From Actinomadura cremea (GTDB lineage: Bacteria > Actinomycetota > Actinomycetes > Streptosporangiales > Streptosporangiaceae): a stretch of DNA of 64,000 nt. The notes below the pieces were generated by a model. The model did no database searches and was not told where the DNA came from. It saw nothing but the letters and a program-made list of their open reading frames with translations. The DNA lies in the NCBI RefSeq assembly GCF_014648495.1, contig NZ_BMRF01000012.1, positions 124,001 to 188,000 of the forward strand. Reading direction: 5' to 3'. Shown here piece after piece: positions 29,902 to 38,518 of this stretch. Positions within the stretch are counted from its first letter, which is position 1. Each line of letters starts with the position of its first letter. The position numbers and the translations under genes were made by a program.

Positions 29902-30822
29902 ATGAACCGACGGGCGGGAAACATCTTCCGGCGCACGTCCCGGCCGCAGGCCGCGGGCCGCCTGACCGACGTCACCGAAGGGCTCGAGCACGCCCGCGGC
30001 CTCGACCGGACGATCCGCGTCCTCTCCCTCGGGGTGAAGCGGGTGCTGCGGCCCGGCCCCGTCAAGGACGCTCTGCACGGGGTCCCGCTCGGACATCCGG
30101 CGCACCCCCCGCTGACCGACGTGCCGATGGGCTGCTGGATGTCCGCGGCCGTGCTGGACCTCATGCCGGGCACCCGGCGCGCGTCCGAGGTGCTGGTCGC
30201 CGCGGGACTCGCCGGCGCGATCCCGACGACGCTCACCGGCATCGCCGACTGGTCCGCGCTGCACCGCGGGCAGCAGCGGGTCGGGCTCGTCCACGCCGCC
30301 GGGATGGCGACCGCGACACTGCTGTACTCGGCGTCGTTCGCGGCCCGCTACCGGGGACGGGACGACGCGGGCCGCGCGCTCGGGTTCGCGGGGCTCACGG
30401 CGCTGCTCGCCGGCAGCTACCTCGGCGGGCACCTGGCGTTCCGGCAGGCGGCCGGGGCCAGCCACGCCGACCAGGTCGCGCACCTGGTGACGCTCGGGTG
30501 GCACGACCTGTGCAAGGCCGACGAGCTGCCCGACGGCTGGCCCGTCCACCGCAGCCTCGGCTACATCAGCCTGTTCGTGCTGCGCACCGGCGACGAGGTG
30601 CACGTCCTCGCCGACCGCTGCAGCCACCTCGCCGGCCCGCTGCACCAGGGCCGCATCGTCAGCGACGACGCCGCCGACCTGTGCGTCGTCTGCCCCTGGC
30701 ACGGCAGCACGTTCCGGGTGCGCGACGGATCGGTCGTGCACGGCCCCGCCACCGGACGCCAGCCGAAGTTCGAGTCGCGCGTGACCGAGAACGGCACGCT
30801 CCAGGTACGCCCCCTCGGCTGA
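29902..30822 (+). CDS. Membrane protein with DUF2231 and C-terminal Rieske [2Fe-2S] domain
   Basis: A 306-aa protein. The N-terminal part (residues about 55-190) has four hydrophobic segments and the DUF2231 signature LGHPAHPPLTDVPMGCWM. The C-terminal part (about 205-305) is a Rieske domain with ligands CSHLAGPLHQG and CPWHGSTF (C-x-H and C-x2-H). It probably passes electrons between a quinone or soluble donor and a membrane partner; the partner is unknown. GAGGAGGG lies just before the ATG at 29902. It is divergent from the FAD oxidoreductase and shares its operator array, so the two may work together. Confidence 0.85.
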   Translation: MNRRAGNIFRRTSRPQAAGRLTDVTEGLEHARGLDRTIRVLSLGVKRVLRPGPVKDALHGVPLGHPAHPPLTDVPMGCWMSAAVLDLMPGTRRASEVLVAAGLAGAIPTTLTGIADWSALHRGQQRVGLVHAAGMATATLLYSASFAARYRGRDDAGRALGFAGLTALLAGSYLGGHLAFRQAAGASHADQVAHLVTLGWHDLCKADELPDGWPVHRSLGYISLFVLRTGDEVHVLADRCSHLAGPLHQGRIVSDDAADLCVVCPWHGSTFRVRDGSVVHGPATGRQPKFESRVTENGTLQVRPLG

Positions 30823-31234
30823 CGCCCGGCGCGACCGGGGCCGAGGACCGTCCGCCGACGCCGGTGCCGCGGCAATGCTGTACGGTTGCTACCGAGCAAT
30901 ACTTTACTGGAGACAAGTATTGGTGCCCGCACCAGCGGGTGCACGGTGATCGAACAGCCCGTCGCGGAGACGGGCGGACCGAACCTCGTCAGCGCGGTCG
31001 GGCAGCGCACGAATGCCCGTGAGCGAGTTCCGCCGGTACGGTCGGCGGGACCGGAAGCCGGCGGTCGTGGACCGCGCCCGGCCTCGTCCGAACAACGCCC
31101 TCGGAAAGTCGCGGATTCGCCGCGGCCGCCCCCACGTGCGGAGTCCCGCCGATTCTCGGCGAGCCGCGAACGCGGCACCAGCCCGAAAGCCCCGCCGTTC
31201 ACATGCGTCCAGACACCCCCGAGATGGAGCTCCC
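30823..31234. other. 412-bp intergenic region with a palindrome
   Basis: No convincing gene is present. The notable element is CAATACTT-N10-AAGTATTG at 30897-30922, a perfect 8-10-8 inverted repeat in an AT-rich pocket and a likely operator. Further right, in-frame codons upstream of the phospholipase start at 31235 look non-coding. The promoter of that gene must lie here. Confidence 0.5.
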
Positions 31235-32452
31235 GTGATCTCTCCCCCCTACGACCGCAACGACCGGCGCGGCCGGGACGCCGCCGGCGGTGACTCGGCC
31301 ACCGAGGCGCACCGCCTCCGCCGCCGGCTGGAACGACTGATCGGTGTCGCCGCGACCGAGGGCAACGCCCTGGTCCGGTTGCGCAACGGCGATGAGATCT
31401 TCCCTGCGATGCTCGACAGCATCCGTTCCGCTGAGCACACCATCGACATGATGACCTACGTGTACTGGCGCGGTGACGTCGCGCGCCGGTTCGCCGAGGC
31501 GCTGGGAGAGCGCGCCCGCAGCGGCCTGCGCGTCCGGCTGCTCCTGGACGGCTTCGGCAGCCACCCGATCGAGAAGACCCTCTTGGCGGAGATGACGAAC
31601 GCGGGCGTCACGCTGGCGTGGTTCCGCAAGCCCATGTACCTCTCCCCGTTCAAGCAGAACCATCGGTGCCACCGCAAGGTCCTGGTCGTCGACGAGCACA
31701 CCGCCTATACCGGTGGCGTCGGCATCGCCGACGAATGGAGCGGCGACGCCCGCGGCCCGCAGGAGTGGCGCGACACCCACGTGCAGGTGCGCGGCCCCGC
31801 GGTGGACGGGATCGCCGCCGGGTTCGCACAGAACTGGGCGGAATGCCATGCCGAACTCTTCGACGAGCGCGACCGGTTCGCCCCGCACGACGCGGTGGGC
31901 GACGCCGTGGTCCAGGTGGTGCGCGGTTCGGCGAGCGTGGGCTGGCAGGACATGCAGACCCTGGTCCGCGTCATATTGGAGTCGGCGCAGCGACGGGTGC
32001 GCCTGTCGACCGCCTACTTCGCCCCCGACGCCTTCTTCGCCGAGTTGCTCCGCGACACCGCGCGCCGAGGGGTCGAGGTGGAGGTCATGCTGCCCGGCCC
32101 GCACGCGGACAAGCGGGTCAGCAGGCTGGCCGGGCAGCGGTACTACACGGAACTACTGTCGAGCGGGGTGCGGATCTGGCAGTACCAGCCGACGATGCTG
32201 CACACCAAGATCCTCACCATGGACGGCATCGCCGCCCTGATCGGTTCGACGAACTTCAACCGGCGGTCCCTCGACCACGACGAGGAGATCATGCTCGCGG
32301 TCGTCGACGACGGCCTCACCGCCCGCCTCGACCGCGACTTCGACGAGGACCTGCGACGCAGCGTGGAGATCGACCGGGCGCGCTGGCAGCGGCGCCCCGC
32401 CCCGCAGCGGGCGAGGGAAGCCCTCGTCAACCCCGTCCGCCGCTTCCTGTGA
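31235..32452 (+). CDS. Phospholipase D/cardiolipin synthase family protein
   Basis: A 405-aa protein with two HKD motifs: H146-x-K148-x4-D153 (HRKVLVVD) and H323-x-K-x4-D330 (HTKILTMD), the latter followed by GSTNFNRRS. The pair forms one active site in PLD enzymes. Family members transfer phosphatidyl groups, as in cardiolipin synthesis, or hydrolyse phosphodiesters. The two N-terminal membrane helices of classic Cls enzymes are missing, which favours the ClsB-like soluble subtype. GTG at 31235 was chosen because GGAG lies 5 bp upstream; a longer frame from 31013 has poor coding character. Confidence 0.85.
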   Translation: MISPPYDRNDRRGRDAAGGDSATEAHRLRRRLERLIGVAATEGNALVRLRNGDEIFPAMLDSIRSAEHTIDMMTYVYWRGDVARRFAEALGERARSGLRVRLLLDGFGSHPIEKTLLAEMTNAGVTLAWFRKPMYLSPFKQNHRCHRKVLVVDEHTAYTGGVGIADEWSGDARGPQEWRDTHVQVRGPAVDGIAAGFAQNWAECHAELFDERDRFAPHDAVGDAVVQVVRGSASVGWQDMQTLVRVILESAQRRVRLSTAYFAPDAFFAELLRDTARRGVEVEVMLPGPHADKRVSRLAGQRYYTELLSSGVRIWQYQPTMLHTKILTMDGIAALIGSTNFNRRSLDHDEEIMLAVVDDGLTARLDRDFDEDLRRSVEIDRARWQRRPAPQRAREALVNPVRRFL

Positions 32453-32520
32453 GCGGACCCCGCACGGAACCGGGCCCCGGTGCCGGCGCCCGCCCACCCG
32501 ACCGGTCCGCCGTTCCCCGG

Positions 32521-32667
32521 CTAGCCGAAGATGCTGACTCCCCCCGGACCGACCAGAAGTCCGACGACGATCAGGACCGCGCCCCACAGGATGTCGCGCC
32601 GGGCGACCAGGGTGTAGATGCCCACGCACACCAGCACTACCGCGATGAGCCACAAAATAGTTGCCAT
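32521..32667 (-). CDS. GPGG-motif small membrane protein
   Basis: A 48-aa protein starting MATILWLIAVVLVCVGIYTL, with two transmembrane helices separated by ARRDILWG and ending VGPGGVSIFG. The C-terminal GPGG motif defines a small actinobacterial family of unknown function. No ribosome site is clear. A perfect 6-bp-arm hairpin (GTTGCC-TCAT-GGCAAC) covers the start codon and could restrict translation. Confidence 0.75.
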   Translation of the reverse strand: MATILWLIAVVLVCVGIYTLVARRDILWGAVLIVVGLLVGPGGVSIFG

Positions 32668-32941
32668 GAGGCAACAATGCCCGGCCGCATCACCCCCAAA
32701 CACCCGCACCGTCCCTCCTTTCGGGCCGCGGCCACCACGGGCCGCCTGGCATCTCGATGCGGAGTCCGCGCCGGCGGCGCCGCCCGCCGGTGAGGGCCGG
32801 TCCGGGCCGCACTCCGCCGGGGCGGGGAATCCCGCCAGGCCAGGACGGTCTTGACCGACCGGGTAGGGTTCCAGCCGACGCGAAAGATTGCCACACGACA
32901 ACCTTTAGACCGGCCACCTCGTCCGCGCGGAGAGAAGGAAC

Positions 32942-34321
32942 ATGAACGACGCCCAGCTGGTAGGCCCGGACGGCCCGAGCGGTGTCGCCATCGCTCCGCC
33001 GGCATGGCACACGACCGACACCGGAGGACCCGAGGACGAGCTCGCGCGGCTCGGCGCGTTGCGGCACTACGAGATCCTCGACTCGCCCCGGGAAGTCGCC
33101 TTCGACCGGGTGGCGGCCCTCGCGGCCCGGCTGATCGGTGCTCCGATCGCCACCGTGACCTTCGTCGACCAGGACCGCGTCTGGTTCAAGGCCGCCCATG
33201 GAGTGGACGGCATGGAGCAGGTCGGGCGCGAGCCGGGCCTGTGCGCGTCCGCCGTTCTGCAGGACGCCCCGTACGTCGTCCACGACGCCGCCGCCGACGC
33301 GCGTACCGAGCACAACCCGCTCGTCCGCGGCGAGCCGGGATTGGGCTTCTACGCCGCCGCACCGATCACCACGCCGGACGGACTCCGGCTGGGCACCCTC
33401 AACGTGATGGACCGGCGCCCCCGGTTCCTCTCCGCCGACGACGTCCAGACGCTGCGCGACCTGGCGGCGATCGTCATGGACGAGCTGGAGTTCCGGCTGG
33501 CCGGGCTCCGCGCGCTACGGATGGAGCGCACGCAGCGCGCCGCGGCCGAGGAGCACGCGCACCGGCTGGAGGAGCAGAAGCGCGGCCTGCAGGAGTTCGC
33601 GGTCACGCTGCAGCGCAGCCTGCTCCCGCCACGGCTGGCAGAGGTGCCGCACTGCACGACGGCCGCCCTCTACCGGCCCGCGTCGGAGTTCCAGGTCAGC
33701 GGCGACTTCTACGACCTGTTCCCCATCGACCGCGGCGAGCGGTGGGGGCTCTTCATCGGCGACGTCGTCGGCAAAGGACCCCGAGCGGCCACGTACACTT
33801 CGCTGGCCCGCCATACTCTGCGAACCGCGGCCGCCACCGGAGCCGGCCCCGCCGAGGCTTTGTCGATCCTGGACGCGGCCATCGCCGCGGATTCGGAAAC
33901 GGGGGAAGAGTGGTTCTGCACGGCCGTCTTCGCCACGCTGGTCCCGCGACCCGGCCGCCTGGAGATGACGATCGCCGGCGGCGGTCACCCGCCCCCCATC
34001 GTGCTGCGCGCCGACGGTTCGGTGGAGACCTGCCCTCGGACGGGGCCGATCATCGGCTGCCTTCCCGACGTCGCCTTCACGGAGACCGTTGTGTCGCTGG
34101 AACCGGGCGAGGCCATGGTCCTCTACACCGACGGGCTCACCGATGCCCTGCGGATGGGAACGCGGTTCAGCGAAGAGGCTCTGGTGGACTACGTCGCCGC
34201 GGGCACCCGGCGCGATGCCGCGTCCATAGGACGGCGGCTGGAGAGCCTCATCCAACGCTTCGACGAAGCGCGGGAGGACGATATCGCCGCGCTGGCCATC
34301 GGGGTCGCAGAGGGAGCATGA
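32942..34321 (+). CDS. GAF-domain PP2C-type (SpoIIE/RsbU-like) serine phosphatase
   Basis: A 459-aa protein. A GAF sensor domain covers about residues 35-180 (FVDQDRVWFKAAHG, PGLCASAVLQD); a short coiled linker follows (HRLEEQKRGLQEF); the PPM phosphatase domain is at about 225-457. Metal-site Asp residues are intact: SGDFYD, GDVVGKG, YTDGLTDA and EDDIAALA. Such proteins dephosphorylate anti-sigma antagonists in partner-switching. GAGAAGGAAC precedes the ATG. The next gene, 45 bp on, encodes an anti-sigma-type ATPase, its probable partner system. Confidence 0.88.
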   Translation: MNDAQLVGPDGPSGVAIAPPAWHTTDTGGPEDELARLGALRHYEILDSPREVAFDRVAALAARLIGAPIATVTFVDQDRVWFKAAHGVDGMEQVGREPGLCASAVLQDAPYVVHDAAADARTEHNPLVRGEPGLGFYAAAPITTPDGLRLGTLNVMDRRPRFLSADDVQTLRDLAAIVMDELEFRLAGLRALRMERTQRAAAEEHAHRLEEQKRGLQEFAVTLQRSLLPPRLAEVPHCTTAALYRPASEFQVSGDFYDLFPIDRGERWGLFIGDVVGKGPRAATYTSLARHTLRTAAATGAGPAEALSILDAAIAADSETGEEWFCTAVFATLVPRPGRLEMTIAGGGHPPPIVLRADGSVETCPRTGPIIGCLPDVAFTETVVSLEPGEAMVLYTDGLTDALRMGTRFSEEALVDYVAAGTRRDAASIGRRLESLIQRFDEAREDDIAALAIGVAEGA

Positions 34322-34366
34322 GGGCAGGTTCTCAATTCCGAAACATCATCACCGGTAAGGAAGTCC

Positions 34367-34813
34367 ATGGAACTCGTACTGCGATTGTGTCTGCCGCGGG
34401 ACGCCGAGACCGTGCATGTCACACGCGGGGTGCTGGGCGCCGCGTTGGGTGCGCTGGGTGTCGCCGCGTCAACGCGTGATGACATCGGTCTCGCGCTCGG
34501 AGAGGCGTGCGCGAACGTCATCCAGCATGCGGATCCGGGCGACGAGTACGAGATCCAGGTACGGGCGACGGAGTTCCTGTGCGAGATCGAAGTGACCGAC
34601 ATGGGGCGCGGCTTCGATGTGACGATCCTGGACCGCGCCCGAGCGGGCGCCCCGGTGACGGCCGAGCACGGCCGCGGTCTCCAGATCATCGAGGCGCTGG
34701 CGGACAAGCTGGTCCTGGCGAATCGCGGAGAAAGCGGTGCGGTACTGCGCTTCGAGAAGGCCCTGACGTGGGACCCCGGCACGGCGAGGGACTTCCTGAC
34801 CGGCCGCCGATGA
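34367..34813 (+). CDS. Anti-sigma-factor-type histidine-kinase-like ATPase (RsbW-like)
   Basis: A 148-aa GHKL ATPase. The N-box is EACANVIQHA with N50, the G1 box is TDMGRGFDV at about 73-81, and the G2 box is EHGRGLQII at about 99-107, all intact, so ATP binding and serine kinase activity are expected. RsbW-type proteins bind a sigma factor or phosphorylate a STAS antagonist. Neither sigma factor nor antagonist is encoded beside it, so its client lies elsewhere. AGGAAG precedes the ATG. It is probably co-transcribed with the GAF-PP2C gene. Confidence 0.88.
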   Translation: MELVLRLCLPRDAETVHVTRGVLGAALGALGVAASTRDDIGLALGEACANVIQHADPGDEYEIQVRATEFLCEIEVTDMGRGFDVTILDRARAGAPVTAEHGRGLQIIEALADKLVLANRGESGAVLRFEKALTWDPGTARDFLTGRR

Positions 34814-34853
34814 TCGGCGGCCGACGGCTCTCAACGCCGATGCGGCCGAGCCT

Positions 34854-35339
34854 TCACGCCGACTCGGATATGTCGGCGGACGCGCCAGGGTCGGCGCCCC
34901 CGGCCTCGCGGAAGCACCGCAGGCCGTCCAGGAGCGTGCGCCGGTCCGACGCCTCCATGCCCAGCAAGACCTCCGCCAGGTCACGGCGTCTCTCGCTTCT
35001 CAGTTCCTCCAGCATCGCCGCTCCCTGCGGGCTGAGCCGGTAGGCGATGACGCGGCGGTTCGGGCCGGGGGTCCGTTCGAGGAGCCCGGCCGTTTCCATG
35101 CGGCTGCACAGCCTGCTCGCCGAGGACAGCAACGCGTCGAGCTCCGCCGCCACACCGGTGACATTGATCGTGCCCTGGCGCTCCACGGCGAAGAGCACGC
35201 GCAGTTGCGTGGCCGGCACGGGAGCCGCGAGGTGCCGTGCCTCCCACACGGAGACGAACGACCCGGCGAGCTCATCGATGACGTCGGCGAGTCGCATCAC
35301 CTCCTCGGAAGGTGTCCGGACACTTCGCGGGGCTGCCAT
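34854..35339 (-). CDS. MarR-family transcriptional regulator
   Basis: A 161-aa protein with MarR helices: VPATQLRVLFAVERQGTINV, VAAELDALLSSASRLCSRME and the wing TPGPNRRVIAYRLSPQG. The C-terminus is acidic. The ATG at 35339 gives a normal length; the upstream in-frame extension is overrun. It is convergent with the RsbW-like gene and followed on the same strand by no other gene. A related MarR gene (35471-35959) is immediately upstream on the same strand. Confidence 0.8.
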   Translation of the reverse strand: MAAPRSVRTPSEEVMRLADVIDELAGSFVSVWEARHLAAPVPATQLRVLFAVERQGTINVTGVAAELDALLSSASRLCSRMETAGLLERTPGPNRRVIAYRLSPQGAAMLEELRSERRRDLAEVLLGMEASDRRTLLDGLRCFREAGGADPGASADISESA

Positions 35340-35470
35340 GGCTCCATCGTTACACATCGGCGACCGGCGGTGTGCGCGGCGGCGACCCCAGGTCATCGGC
35401 GCTGGACCGGTGATGGCCGGCCCGTGAGGACGACCCGGCCCCGGGAAGGCGATTAGTCCGTTATGCACCG

Positions 35471-35959
35471 CTAGGCCGATACTTGGTCGCTATCTCCTGG
35501 TACATCACGAAGCCGGGTAGCATTGAGGCAGGACTGAAGGTCGGAGAGACCGTGGAGCAGAGCGACGCGGCCGGAAGTCGACATCTGAGCCACGAGGGTC
35601 GCCAGCAGGCGCCGGCGCTGGCAGGCGATCTGATGGAGAAGTTGCTGCCCGTGGTGTGTGAGGAACAGCGTCGTCCTGCGACGGTCGACGGTCGGGGTCT
35701 CCTTCGTGACGAGGTCGGCCGCCTGGAGCCGATCGCACAGGCGCGACACCGACGAGGGCGCCGCGGCCAGGGCGTCGGCGAGTTCGTTGAGGGTCAGCCC
35801 CGCCTGCCGGTCGATGGCGCGGAGGCAGTCGAACTGGGAGCTCGAGGTGAACGGTGCGGCGTCCGCGCGCACCTTCTCCCACAGGCTCGCGAGATGTTCG
35901 GTGGCCAGCATGACTTCGACGGTGATGGCCTCCGGCGCCGCATCCTCAAGGCCGGTCAT
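35471..35959 (-). CDS. MarR-family transcriptional regulator
   Basis: A 162-aa protein. The winged helix reads FDCLRAIDRQAGLTLNELAD, ALAAAPSSVSRLCDRLQAADL and TPTVDRRRTTLFLTHHG. It resembles its neighbour at 34854-35339 in layout (SSxSRLCxRxxxAxLx), suggesting divergence after a duplication. The ATG at 35959 has GGGGAG about 4 bp upstream. It diverges from the second phosphatase gene at 36061 and may regulate it. Confidence 0.8.
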   Translation of the reverse strand: MTGLEDAAPEAITVEVMLATEHLASLWEKVRADAAPFTSSSQFDCLRAIDRQAGLTLNELADALAAAPSSVSRLCDRLQAADLVTKETPTVDRRRTTLFLTHHGQQLLHQIACQRRRLLATLVAQMSTSGRVALLHGLSDLQSCLNATRLRDVPGDSDQVSA

Positions 35960-36060
35960 CGCTCCCCTGCACCCCCACCGTCGCCGATCGATGGACGTGC
36001 GCGTACCCCTCACGGAGGGTTCCATGCGGGATGGCTGAGAGCGACCGAGATGGAGGTGCG

Positions 36061-37233
36061 ATGAGCTTGTCGCATCGACCCGCTCTGGTGGAACGCACGA
36101 TCCGAGCCGCTCCGGCGCATTCGGTGCCCGAGGCCCTGGAGAAGGCGCTGCGGGAGCACCTGCCCGGCGTCCTGGACGTCCGGCTGATGCTGGCCGACTA
36201 CCACCTGAGCGTCCTCCTGCTTCCCGGCGACGAGCCGGAGGACACGGCTCTGCAGATCCATGGAACCCCGGCCGGCCAGGCGTTCATCTCGCGCCGCCCG
36301 GTCGTGGTCGAGGTGAACGACCGGGCGGGCGGGCCCGCGTGGCAGATCTTCACCCCGGTCTCGGCTCGCGGCGAGCGGCTGGGCGTGCTCGGCGTGCTCA
36401 CCGCGCTTCCCGACCCGGACGAGCTGGTCGAGGAACTGGTCGAGATCTCCGAACTGACCGGCACCGCGCTGAAGGTCGCGTGGAACCACACCGATCGCTA
36501 CGAACGCGTGCGGCGCAGGCGCCGGCTCACGCTGGCCGCCGAACTGCAGTGGCAGCTGCTGCCCGGACAGGGATGCGCCGGAGACGAGTTCAGCCTCGCG
36601 GGACACTTGGAACCCGCCTATTCCATCGGCGGCGACAACTTCGACTGGTGCACCGAACGGGACTACCTGACGCTGACCGTGACCAACGGTTTCGGCACCG
36701 GCATCCAGGCGGCGTTGCTGACCTCGTTGACCGTGGGAGCGTTGCGGAACGCGCGGCGGTCGGGCGGTGATGTGGTGGAGCAGGCAAGCCTGGCCGGCGA
36801 GATCGTCAACGCACGCTACCGGGGTGTGGAGTTCACCGAGACGGTGATCATGCGCATCAGCCGGGCCGATGGCCTGGTATCGGTCGTCGACGCGGGCTCC
36901 CCGCGAATCCTGCACATGCGCGGCGCGAAGGTGACCCCGATCGTCCTGGAAGCCCAGATGCCGCTGGGGATGTTCGGCGACACCGATTACAAGGTCCAGC
37001 AGTTCCAGCTCGAACCCGGTGACCGCGTGGTGGTGGTGAGCGACGGAGTGTTCTCGGCGACGTCCTCGGCGGGCGACGATTTCGGCACGTCGCTGCTGGA
37101 GAACGAGATCCGGCGCACGCGTCTCCAGGACACCGCCGAGGTGCCCCTGTCCATCATCGCGGGCCTCATCGACCATCGCGAGGGCCGCGGTCTCGAGGAC
37201 GACGCCGTCGTGCTCTGCCTCGACTGGTACTAG
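36061..37233 (+). CDS. PP2C/SpoIIE-type phosphatase, divergent subfamily
   Basis: A 390-aa protein. A GAF-like N-terminal region (about 10-150) is followed by a PPM phosphatase domain (about 165-388). The first metal motif is kept (IGGDNFDW), as are SDGVFSA and EDDAVVLCLD. The position that is Asp in G-D-x-x-G-x-G is Asn here (TNGFGTG), so one metal ligand is altered. I recall an actinobacterial subfamily with this GGDNFDW/NG feature, so it may be functional but different. GGAGG lies upstream of the ATG. It diverges from a MarR gene. Confidence 0.8.
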   Translation: MSLSHRPALVERTIRAAPAHSVPEALEKALREHLPGVLDVRLMLADYHLSVLLLPGDEPEDTALQIHGTPAGQAFISRRPVVVEVNDRAGGPAWQIFTPVSARGERLGVLGVLTALPDPDELVEELVEISELTGTALKVAWNHTDRYERVRRRRRLTLAAELQWQLLPGQGCAGDEFSLAGHLEPAYSIGGDNFDWCTERDYLTLTVTNGFGTGIQAALLTSLTVGALRNARRSGGDVVEQASLAGEIVNARYRGVEFTETVIMRISRADGLVSVVDAGSPRILHMRGAKVTPIVLEAQMPLGMFGDTDYKVQQFQLEPGDRVVVVSDGVFSATSSAGDDFGTSLLENEIRRTRLQDTAEVPLSIIAGLIDHREGRGLEDDAVVLCLDWY

Positions 37234-37250
37234 CCGGCCGGGCCGCCGGC
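37233..37250. terminator. Short bidirectional terminator
   Basis: GCCGGC arms with a CGGGCC loop fill the gap between the convergent stops at 37233 and 37251. The stem is short. Confidence 0.4.
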
Positions 37251-37496
37251 TCAGGACGGTTCGGCGTCGCCGGGGGACTCGTCCGCGATCGGGTACTCGA
37301 CGAGCGCGAGCACGCGGCTGGACATGAACCGGGCCGTGCGGACGGCCGTGCCCGTGCGGGTGACCTCGCTGACCTCCACGACGCCCCGGCGGGTCGCGAT
37401 CTCGACGCGCCGCCCGGCGCGGGTCGCCGCGACCTCGTACGTCCGCGTTCCCTCGCCCCCGGCGTCGATCACGATCTCCACCCTGTCGCCCTTCAT
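37251..37496 (-). CDS. 81-aa beta-rich hypothetical protein
   Basis: MKGDRVEIVIDAGGEGTRTY begins a small protein of alternating strands (RRVEIATRRGVVEVSEVTRT, ARFMSSRVLALVEY) with an acidic C-terminus, like a small SH3/OB-type barrel. No catalytic residues or membrane segment are seen. It is convergent with the phosphatase gene. Function unknown. Confidence 0.6.
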   Translation of the reverse strand: MKGDRVEIVIDAGGEGTRTYEVAATRAGRRVEIATRRGVVEVSEVTRTGTAVRTARFMSSRVLALVEYPIADESPGDAEPS

Positions 37497-37599
37497 CGGC
37501 GCCCCACCTCCGCGATCGTCGAACGTATATTCGACTTATACCCGCGACAGGCGTCCGCGAACCCTCCGCAGGGCCACCGAAACACCAGAAAAGCGCAGG

Positions 37600-38379
37600 T
37601 CAGCGCAGAAGATTCACGATCGCGACGAGGCCCACGACCACGATCACGCCGCGCAGCACGGGCGGCGGGATGCGGCGCCCGACCTTGGCGCCCAGCAGCC
37701 CGCCGACGGTGGAGCCGAGCGCGATCATCAGCACCGCCCACCAGTCGATGACGGTGTCGGAGACGATCGACAGCGCGATGAACAGCACCGCCGCCGACCC
37801 GTTCACCACCGCCGACAGGACGTTCTTCGCCGCGTTGAGGCGCTGCAGGTCGTCGGCCAGCACGATGCCGAGGATCGCGATCAGGATGATGCCCTGCGCC
37901 GCGCCGAAGTAGCCGCCGTACATGCCCGCGAACAGCACCGCGACCCACAGCAGCGGCCCGCCGTCCGGGCGGCGGTCGGCGTCGCCCGGCTCGCGGCGGC
38001 GCTTCACCCACGCCTGCAGCCGGGGCTGCACCACCACCAGGACCAGCGCGATCGCGATCAGCGCGACCACGATCACCTGGAACGCCTCGGCGGGCAGGCC
38101 CAGCAGCAGCAGCGCGCCGATCAGGGCGCCGGTCAGGGACGCGCTGCCCAGCCGCAGCAGCCGTCCGCGCTGCCCCTTGAGCTCCGCGCGGTACCCGTAG
38201 GCGCCCGTCGCCGAGCCCGGCACGAGCCCGATGTTGTTGGAGACGTTCGCGACCACCGGCGGGAACCCGAGGGTCACCAGCGTCGGGAAGGTGATCAGCG
38301 ACCCGGACCCGACGACCGTGTTGATGCCTCCGGCGGCGACTCCGGCCGCGAACACCGCGGCCGCCTCCAGCAGGTTCAA
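37600..38379 (-). CDS. TauE/SafE-family sulfite/organosulfonate exporter-like permease
   Basis: A 259-aa membrane protein with about eight helices in two repeats. Each half carries the family motif: GGINTVVGSGSLITFPTLV near residue 17 and MYGGYFGAAQGIILIAILG near 152. A charged loop (KRRREPGDADRRPDGG) separates the halves. The family moves sulfite, sulfonates or related anions; no sulfur genes are adjacent. The start is TTG at 38379 with GGAACGG nearby; an upstream ATG is out of frame. Confidence 0.85.
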   Translation of the reverse strand: MNLLEAAAVFAAGVAAGGINTVVGSGSLITFPTLVTLGFPPVVANVSNNIGLVPGSATGAYGYRAELKGQRGRLLRLGSASLTGALIGALLLLGLPAEAFQVIVVALIAIALVLVVVQPRLQAWVKRRREPGDADRRPDGGPLLWVAVLFAGMYGGYFGAAQGIILIAILGIVLADDLQRLNAAKNVLSAVVNGSAAVLFIALSIVSDTVIDWWAVLMIALGSTVGGLLGAKVGRRIPPPVLRGVIVVVGLVAIVNLLR

Positions 38380-38518
38380 ATCCGTTCCATCCCAGTGCTC
38401 GGCGATCCCACGCGGCCACGATCGTAGGGACGCCCCGGCTCAGCGCCCCGCACCGGGTCCCCCGCAACAGGACACGACCGACACCACGGACAGACGTCCA
38501 CGGACCGGACGGGACGTC

